DNA of 38,350 nucleotides, taken from NCBI GenBank assembly GCA_030526295.1, contig JAUNDA010000014.1, positions 1 to 38,350 of the forward strand. The letters run 5' to 3'. Position 1 is the stretch's first letter. Every line of letters begins with the position of its first letter. This document shows, piece after piece, positions 33,107-38,350 of the stretch. The notes under the pieces were generated by a model that ran no database searches, was not told the origin of the DNA, and saw nothing but the letters and a program-made list of their open reading frames with translations. The position numbers and the translations under genes are program-made. This DNA is from Eubacteriales bacterium (GTDB lineage Bacteria; Bacillota; Clostridia; Lachnospirales; Lachnospiraceae).

Positions 33107-34699
33107 TTAAAGCTCCACAATTACGTCATCGAAGGCATCCTCCAGGGCCTCAGCCGTTTCGACAGCTGCCCTGCTGATTCTTTCATTCTTAATTCTCGCA
33201 ATGAGTCCGAGAATCTGTATCGTTATAAGCGGTGTCATTGCAACCATGGCAACAACTCCGAATGCATCCGTTGCGATGTTTCCGCCGAGTGCCGAGCATG
33301 CACCCTGTGCAAACGGAAGAAGAAATGCCGCCGTCATGGGTCCCGAGGCAACTCCGCCGGAGTCAAAGGCGATGGCTGTATAAATCTTTGGAACAAAGAA
33401 CGAGATCACTATGGCAATGAGATATCCGGGTAAAATAAACCACATGATTGAAATACCCGTGAGTACCCTTATCATCGCTATGCCAAGTGAGATTGCAACG
33501 CCAACCGAGAGGCTTGTGCCCATTGTTTTCGCATTAATGGCTCCGTCCGTCATTTCCTCAACCTGTTTGTTGAGTACGGCAACAGCGGGCTCTGCCTTAA
33601 CGCAGGCATAACCCATGATCATCGCAGCAGGAAGGATAACCCATTTATTCTCAGCCGCAATAAGCTCGCCGAGATAGTATCCTGTCGGAAGAAATCCGAT
33701 GTTTACACCCGTCATAAAGAAAACAAGTCCCACATATGTGAGCATGAGTCCAAGGATAATTCTTGCAAGCTGGTCTTTCTTAAGTTTAAGTGCAATAAGC
33801 TGGAATATTATAAAGGTAAGTACAATGGGTGAAAGGCTTGTAAGCATCTCCACGATATATGTCGGCATATTGCCGATGTATAGCTTAACAAGCTCAACAG
33901 AAAATTCCACATTAGGAACAACCGGTGCAAGGTAAACGGCCGCATCCTCAACCTGGCGGGCGTTGTTTGAAGCATAGCCCGCAAGCTGCATCGTGATTCC
34001 GGTAAGAGGAAGGATACCGAGTATCATCACAACAAGGATCGGTCCGATTGAGCAAAGGGCAACAAGACCAAATGAGTCCTCCGATGCCCTGCTGTCAATT
34101 CGAGTCATTGCAACACCGACACCAAGCGCCATGATAAACGGAACTGTCATCGGTCCCGTTGTCACTCCGCCCGCATCAAAGGAAATGGCCCTGTATTCAT
34201 TTGGCACGAAGAATGAAAGAACGAATACTATCGCATAGCATCCGATTAATAATGCATTAAGCGGTATTTTAAGGAACATTCGGAGGATGGCTACCATAAG
34301 AAAGAAGCCTACTCCGAATGCAACTCCGTAAATCATAAGCTGTGACGGAATCGAAGGGACCTGGGCTGCAAGAACCTGAAGGTCAGGCTCCGCAACCGTT
34401 ACCGCTATTCCAAGCAGCAGACCGCTTATTATAATAATGATAAGTTTGCGGCTTTTTGCTATCGATGCACCAACCTTTTCACCAATCGGTGTCATCGAGA
34501 GCTCTGCTCCCATGTTAAAGAGACCGCTTCCTAGAATAAGAAGCGCCGTGGCAAATATGAAGCAAAGCAGCGTACCCGAATGAATCGGTGCCACAAAGAG
34601 GCTAAGTGCCAGTATTATCAGGAATACCGGCAGTACAGCCCTGAAAGCTTCATTGGTGGATTCAAGAAATTTCGATTTGTATTCGCCAAATTTTTTCAT
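33107..34699 (-). CDS. DUF1538 integral membrane protein, internally duplicated
   Basis: A 530-residue membrane protein with about twelve to fourteen helices. Two halves repeat the same motif: FFVPNEYRAISFDAGGVTTG (163-182, then PMT) and FFVPKIYTAIAFDSGGVASG (434-453, then PMT), and both have an SxxLxxG-like helix before it. The Asp-Gly-Gly in a membrane break suggests an ion or substrate site in each half, as in transporters with inverted repeats. DUF1538 proteins have been reported as Na+/H+-type antiporters (UmpAB); I recall this from the literature and did not check it. No strong ribosome site is seen 4 bp after the ligA stop, so translation is probably coupled. The next gene is the tandem P-II protein. 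Confidence 0.82.
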   Translation of the reverse strand: MKKFGEYKSKFLESTNEAFRAVLPVFLIILALSLFVAPIHSGTLLCFIFATALLILGSGLFNMGAELSMTPIGEKVGASIAKSRKLIIIIISGLLLGIAVTVAEPDLQVLAAQVPSIPSQLMIYGVAFGVGFFLMVAILRMFLKIPLNALLIGCYAIVFVLSFFVPNEYRAISFDAGGVTTGPMTVPFIMALGVGVAMTRIDSRASEDSFGLVALCSIGPILVVMILGILPLTGITMQLAGYASNNARQVEDAAVYLAPVVPNVEFSVELVKLYIGNMPTYIVEMLTSLSPIVLTFIIFQLIALKLKKDQLARIILGLMLTYVGLVFFMTGVNIGFLPTGYYLGELIAAENKWVILPAAMIMGYACVKAEPAVAVLNKQVEEMTDGAINAKTMGTSLSVGVAISLGIAMIRVLTGISIMWFILPGYLIAIVISFFVPKIYTAIAFDSGGVASGPMTAAFLLPFAQGACSALGGNIATDAFGVVAMVAMTPLITIQILGLIARIKNERISRAAVETAEALEDAFDDVIVEL

Positions 34700-34703
34700 C
34701 GTA

Positions 34704-36644
34704 TTAGTTTTCGTACATACTGATAAATTCTTCTTCGGTTATAATCGGAATATTTAATTCTTTTGCCTTCTTATTTTTGCTACTTCCGCTTAATATGTCA
34801 TTGTTGATGAGATAGTCAGTCTTTGATGAAACGCTTCCCGCAGTCTTGCCTCCAAGCGCCTCAATCTTCTCCTGAACCTCTCTCCTGTTCTTAAAGATAT
34901 GAACGTCTCCTGTTATTACAAAGGTCTTTCCGGCAAGCACCTGCTCGCCACCATCAGACTCCCTTTCCGAAAACTCGAGTACCTCAAAGAGTCTGTCTGC
35001 CTCGAGGCGCTTTTTCATGTCCATGAAGTATTCGGTAAAATTCTTAGCAAGAACGGGACCTATCTTATCGATGTCCTTAAGCTCATCAAGTGATGCATTC
35101 TTTATCTTTTCATAGTCACAGTCATAATATTTCGAAATAAGCTTTGCGTTTGCAAGACCTATTCCGTTAATTCCAAGACCGTATATGAATCTGTGCATCT
35201 CAGTTTTTCTCGCCTTTTCTGCGGCATTTATGATGTTGTCGGCACTCTTTTCGCCAAAGCCCTCAAGGCTGCTGATTTCATCCCTGTGTGAACCGAGGCT
35301 AAAAAGATCCGCAAACTCATGGATAAAGCCTTGCGAGATAAATTTCTCAAGTGTAGCCTCACTCATTCCGTCTATGTTGAGTGCATCCCTTGAAACAATG
35401 AGCGAAAAGCTCTTAATCTTCTTTGCGGGGCACTCCGGATTATTACAGAAAAGGTATTTTGCATCCCTGTCCTGTCTGATTTCAGTCCTTCCTCCGCATA
35501 CAGGGCACCTTTCAGGCGGTGTTACCGTTCCAGAGCCAGTAAGATTCTCACTTATCTGCGGGATAATCATGTTAGCCTTGTAAACCCTGATTGTATCCCC
35601 GATACCAAGCTTTAGTTCCTCAACTATGCTTATGTTGTGGACGCTTGCCCTTGAAACCGTTGTTCCCTCAAGCTCAACAGGATCAAAAATGGCAACCGGA
35701 TTGATAAGACCGGTCCTTGAGGCTGACCACTCAATTTCCTTAAGTGTTGTTTCCGCAGTTTCATCCTGCCACTTAAAGGCGATTGCGTTTCTCGGGAACT
35801 TTGCAGTCCTTCCAAGTGACTCTCCGTATTTGATGTCCTCAAAGGTAAGCACGAGTCCGTCTGACGGGAAATCATTTGTCTCGATTTTCTTCTTGAAGAC
35901 CTCTACATCTGAATGAATCTTACCTGCATCAGTAATCACATATTCAACCGTTTCAAAGCCAAGACCCTTAAGCCACTCGAACCTCTCTGAAAATACAGGG
36001 ATGTCGCTACCGGATACCAGCGAAAAGATCACGCACCTTACATGTCTTTGCTTTGTAACCTTAGGGTCAAGCTGCCTTACGGAACCGGAGCAGAGGTTAC
36101 GCGGGTTTTTGTACTTAGCATCGGCATCGCTTATTTCCTCGTTGATTTTCTCAAAATCACTGTAGGTGATAATGGCCTCTCCCCTTAAGACAAGTTCGCC
36201 GTCATAATCGATATTTACGGGTATGTTTTCAAAGTTGTAGGCGTTTCCGGTTATTACCTCTCCGATTTCACCGTTACCCCTTGTAATCGCCTTAATAAGC
36301 TTTCCCTTATTATAAGTAAGAACAACAGTAAGACCGTCTAGCTTCCAGCTGAGCACTCCCTGCTTGTCACCTAGCCACACCCCAAGGTCATCAACCGATT
36401 TTGTTTTATCCAAAGAAAGCATCGGAGCCGCATGTCTTTCCTTTGGAAGCTCCGACACAACCTTATAACCGACGTTTTGCGTCGGTGAATCATCCATAAC
36501 CATGCCTGTCTCTTTTTCAAGCCTCAAAAGCTCATCATAAAGGGCATCATATTCGATGTTTGGCATGATTTCACGCCCCTCCTGGTAATATGCCAGGGAG
36601 GCTTTATTAAGTAAATCTATAAGTTCTCTAATTCGTTCCATCAT
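34704..36644 (-). CDS. ligA: NAD+-dependent DNA ligase, divergent
   Basis: A 646-residue ligase, slightly shorter than the usual ~670. Domain order: Ia (YY-x-EYDALYDELLRLE, DDSPTQNVG), adenylation domain with KLDG (K101-G104), OB fold, Zn finger (C380, C383, C400, C405), helix-hairpin-helix region, and BRCT (about 568-646, KTFVITGD, then EALGGKTAGSVSSKTDYLI). Several usual motifs are altered: TRGDG is TRGNG (121-125), the RN-AAGSLRQLD motif is RNLCSGSVRQLD, and YKFP is FKWQ (290-293). It could be the only ligase or a second, diverged copy. The ATG at 36644 overlaps the nagA-like stop by 4 bp. Confidence 0.88.
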   Translation of the reverse strand: MMERIRELIDLLNKASLAYYQEGREIMPNIEYDALYDELLRLEKETGMVMDDSPTQNVGYKVVSELPKERHAAPMLSLDKTKSVDDLGVWLGDKQGVLSWKLDGLTVVLTYNKGKLIKAITRGNGEIGEVITGNAYNFENIPVNIDYDGELVLRGEAIITYSDFEKINEEISDADAKYKNPRNLCSGSVRQLDPKVTKQRHVRCVIFSLVSGSDIPVFSERFEWLKGLGFETVEYVITDAGKIHSDVEVFKKKIETNDFPSDGLVLTFEDIKYGESLGRTAKFPRNAIAFKWQDETAETTLKEIEWSASRTGLINPVAIFDPVELEGTTVSRASVHNISIVEELKLGIGDTIRVYKANMIIPQISENLTGSGTVTPPERCPVCGGRTEIRQDRDAKYLFCNNPECPAKKIKSFSLIVSRDALNIDGMSEATLEKFISQGFIHEFADLFSLGSHRDEISSLEGFGEKSADNIINAAEKARKTEMHRFIYGLGINGIGLANAKLISKYYDCDYEKIKNASLDELKDIDKIGPVLAKNFTEYFMDMKKRLEADRLFEVLEFSERESDGGEQVLAGKTFVITGDVHIFKNRREVQEKIEALGGKTAGSVSSKTDYLINNDILSGSSKNKKAKELNIPIITEEEFISMYEN

Positions 36645-37792
36645 GAGATTACTTTACCATGAAATATCACTTTATGTATATAAAAATCATCATCCGTAAG
36701 TACGATGTTTGCAAGCCTTCCGGGAAGTATTGAGCCGACCTCATCATCAATCCCAAGTGCCATTGCACTGTTTGTCGAGGCACACTTGAAAAGTGTCCTA
36801 ATATCAACTCCTGTATTCTTCTTAAAGTTCCTTGCACACCTTGCCACTGTAAGCTTCGAGCCAAAAAGCCTTCCGTCATGGCCAAGGTTCACATCATCCG
36901 CCCTATGTGGGTAATCCTCCGGGTTTTCAAGCACCCTTTTATGGAAGGTACAGTCCGAAACGAGTATTATCCTGTCCTCTCCCGCACATTTAAGTGCAAG
37001 GCGCTGCGAGTAGCCTGTCGTATGTGCATCCATGGAATCACATATAAGTTCATAATACATGTCAGGCATTGAAAGAAGCACCTGCGAAACGCTGTCCTGC
37101 GGGTCTCCCGTAAGGTCTGCCGCATGTATTCCCTTGTAATGACCCGTGGCATCGAAAAGATGTGTTACGATTTTGGCACCGTTCTGAACGGCAATCCTCA
37201 GATTCTCGGGATCAGATTCGGTATGGCCAATATCCATAACGACTCCGTGGCTTTTTATGATTCTTTCGACATCCCTTGCCCACGGCATCTCGGGCGCATA
37301 TGTACAGTGAAGAATGTTTTTTCCACCTGCCTCAAAAAGCCTTTCAAATGCCTCATCAGAGTATTTCCAGGCATACTTTCTGCCTGCTGCCATTCTGTGG
37401 TTAACATAGGGTCCCTCTAGGTGTATTCCGACAACACTAGATTCTCCTGATGCAATCTCCTCATTGCACTGGCTGATAATGCCCAGATACTTATCCATCG
37501 TAAGCGAATAGGAGGGACTTGGCGTAACCGAAGTAGTTCCCTCCTTTAGGTGCATTTTTGCCACCATATGCACATTGTCTATGATGTCATAGCCGCATGT
37601 ATTGTCAGAATAGCCGTGCAGGTGCTCATCGATAAGCCCCGGACCCGCGTAGAGTCCCCCGGCGTCTATTGTCTCCGTACCCTCGGGTATGGCGATGTCT
37701 CCCGCTTCAACTATCCTGCCGTTATCCATAAGCAGGCTTCCGTCCCTTATCTCGTCGGGAAAACAAAGCCTTGCATTAATTATTGCAATCAT
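36641..37792 (-). CDS. nagA: N-acetylglucosamine-6-phosphate deacetylase-like amidohydrolase
   Basis: A 383-residue amidohydrolase. It takes acetyl from GlcNAc-6-P to give glucosamine-6-P if it is a true NagA. Metal and catalytic positions visible: HLH (57-59), E126 in GIHLEGPYVNHRMAAGRK, H190 in DIGHTESD, H211 in VTHLFDA, catalytic D280 in ILVSDC. The usual TH-FNAM motif reads THLFDATG, and the segment around the catalytic Asp is unusual, so another N-acetyl sugar is possible. No nagB is nearby. GAAGG lies 6 bp before the ATG, and the start overlaps the stop of the 56-aa gene by 4 bp. Confidence 0.82.
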   Translation of the reverse strand: MIAIINARLCFPDEIRDGSLLMDNGRIVEAGDIAIPEGTETIDAGGLYAGPGLIDEHLHGYSDNTCGYDIIDNVHMVAKMHLKEGTTSVTPSPSYSLTMDKYLGIISQCNEEIASGESSVVGIHLEGPYVNHRMAAGRKYAWKYSDEAFERLFEAGGKNILHCTYAPEMPWARDVERIIKSHGVVMDIGHTESDPENLRIAVQNGAKIVTHLFDATGHYKGIHAADLTGDPQDSVSQVLLSMPDMYYELICDSMDAHTTGYSQRLALKCAGEDRIILVSDCTFHKRVLENPEDYPHRADDVNLGHDGRLFGSKLTVARCARNFKKNTGVDIRTLFKCASTNSAMALGIDDEVGSILPGRLANIVLTDDDFYIHKVIFHGKVIS

Positions 37793-37959
37793 GACTCACC
37801 TTCTCCGCCCTCATTTTCACCCTTAATAACCGGAATGAGCTTTTCCTTAATTGCAATATATAAGGTAAGAAGGACAGTAGCCAGGCTCACTGCCTTCATT
37901 ACCTTGTTTTCCTTTTTCGTGATTTTTTCCGATAAGGACATCTTTTGCTTTTTAGCCAT
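37789..37959 (-). CDS. 56-residue single-helix membrane protein
   Basis: A small protein starting at the ATG at 37957-37959, with AGGAG 6 bp upstream. A basic N-terminal part (MAKKQKMSLSEKITKKENK) is followed by one membrane helix (about 21-37, MKAVSLATVLLTLYIAI) and an acidic Gly/Glu tail. The stop overlaps the nagA-like start by 4 bp (ATGA), a strong sign of real translation. Function unknown. Confidence 0.7.
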   Translation of the reverse strand: MAKKQKMSLSEKITKKENKVMKAVSLATVLLTLYIAIKEKLIPVIKGENEGGEGES

Positions 37960-37986
37960 TATTTCTCCTATTCGTCTTCCCCTTCT

Positions 37987-38073
37987 TCAGTCCTTTTGAG
38001 GAATTCGGTGTATAAATTCGCTGTCACTTAAGGTTTCAACTATCTTTAATAATTCAGCCTGTCTCTCGTCCAT
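37987..38073 (-). CDS. 28-residue ORF, possibly frameshifted
   Basis: An ORF from the ATG at 38071-38073 with GGAGG 6 bp upstream. The product MDERQAELLKIVETLSDSEF- then IHRIPQKD is helical and acidic. Another frame runs on without stop from about 38025 to TAG at 37970-37968, ending in FLKRTEEGEDE, and that stop overlaps the ribosome site of the next gene. One missing or extra base near 38010-38025 would join both into a ~34-residue protein. Confidence 0.5.
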   Translation of the reverse strand: MDERQAELLKIVETLSDSEFIHRIPQKD

Positions 38074-38084
38074 ATCCGCCTCCG

Positions 38085-38228
38085 TCAAATGTTCTTATAT
38101 AACCGTTCCATTCCGTAGCCGTATTTTATTCTTTTGCGAAGTGCCTCATTTCGTCTTCCCTCGAGGTAATTGAAAATCACCACTCCCACAGATACGGCAG
38201 CTGCCATGATTATTACTGCGACCACCAT
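38085..38228 (-). CDS. 47-residue single-helix membrane protein
   Basis: A small protein starting at the ATG at 38226-38228, with AAGGAGG 6 bp upstream. An N-terminal membrane helix (VVAVIIMAAAVSVGVVIFNY) is followed by a basic tail (GRRNEALRKRIKYGYG). Its stop lies 11 bp before the next small ORF. Function unknown; it resembles other small helix-plus-basic-tail proteins only in form. Confidence 0.65.
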   Translation of the reverse strand: MVVAVIIMAAAVSVGVVIFNYLEGRRNEALRKRIKYGYGMERLYKNI

Positions 38229-38308
38229 TCTAGGCCTCCTTAAAGCACCGGGCCACTGCCCTGTTTTTTATGCCTTAAGTTTAAATCGGCCAATGTCCCA
38301 AAAATCAC

Positions 38309-38339
38309 CCAGCCGTAACCCGGGTTACCCGTGGGCTGG
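38309..38339 (-). terminator. GC-rich palindrome, possible terminator of an upstream gene
   Basis: CCAGCC (38309-38314) and GGCTGG (38334-38339) enclose a perfect 14-bp palindrome GTAACCCGGGTTAC (38315-38328). On the minus strand GTGATTTTTGG follows. It could end a transcript that enters from beyond the window. A minus-strand frame open at the window edge reads through it and stops at 38305, so a short coding end is the alternative. Confidence 0.4.
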
Positions 38340-38350
38340 AATCAGTCACA

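Noticed and set aside
38240-38308. 22-codon GTG-started ORF before the 47-residue gene
   Set aside because: No ribosome site, GTG start within a possible terminator, and no recognisable product.

Overview
This window looks like chromosomal DNA of an anaerobic Clostridia bacterium, most likely a Lachnospiraceae (Butyrivibrio/Agathobacter-like). The signs are a complete-order Rnf operon (C-D-G-E-A-B), an ATP-type PEP carboxykinase, secreted proteins with clostridial cell-wall-binding repeats, a heterodimeric ABC exporter, moderate G+C and strong GGAGG ribosome-binding sites. The assignment is inference from gene content only. Nearly all genes lie on the minus strand; only the tandem-HTH regulator (4860-6257), the ATPase (30997-32313) and a probable small RNA (about 30762-30826) are on the plus strand.

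Layout. (1) 1-6412: three secreted proteins, two with C-terminal cell-wall-binding repeats, plus a divergent regulator with two helix-turn-helix segments. The two promoters of the secreted genes share a near-identical 32-bp box made of two TGACA-N4-TGTCA palindromes, placed 4 bp before the -35. (2) 6472-15058: a LacI - ribokinase - Opp/Dpp-type ABC transporter - nucleoside hydrolase operon, which reads as uptake and breakdown of a nucleoside-like compound to ribose 5-phosphate. (3) 15286-16899: pckA with its own promoter. (4) 17119-22184: rnfCDGEAB, the ferredoxin:NAD+ oxidoreductase ion pump; rnfA has an in-frame stop before its last membrane helix. (5) 22388-27398: a heterodimeric ABC exporter followed, with overlap, by an AbgA-like M20 amidohydrolase; a palindrome covers the start point of this operon. 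(6) 27695-30110: an unknown amphipathic protein and an NSS-family Na+ symporter. (7) 30226-30609: a tRNA operon (transcribed Arg-His-Gln-Leu) with a consensus promoter. (8) 30728-32368: a probable 60-nt terminated small RNA, three helically phased direct repeats, and an AAA/DUF4143 ATPase. (9) 32417-38228: an overlapping operon of tiny proteins - nagA-like - ligA - DUF1538 membrane protein - tandem P-II protein.

The least explained parts are the shared operator box and switching-type leader next to the tandem-HTH regulator, the small RNA and phased repeats before the ATPase, and the DUF1538/P-II pair with its tiny companion genes. Two places (rnfA and the 28-aa ORF at 37987-38073) look as if they carry a mutation or an assembly indel. 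All assignments come from reading motifs by eye; no database search was run.
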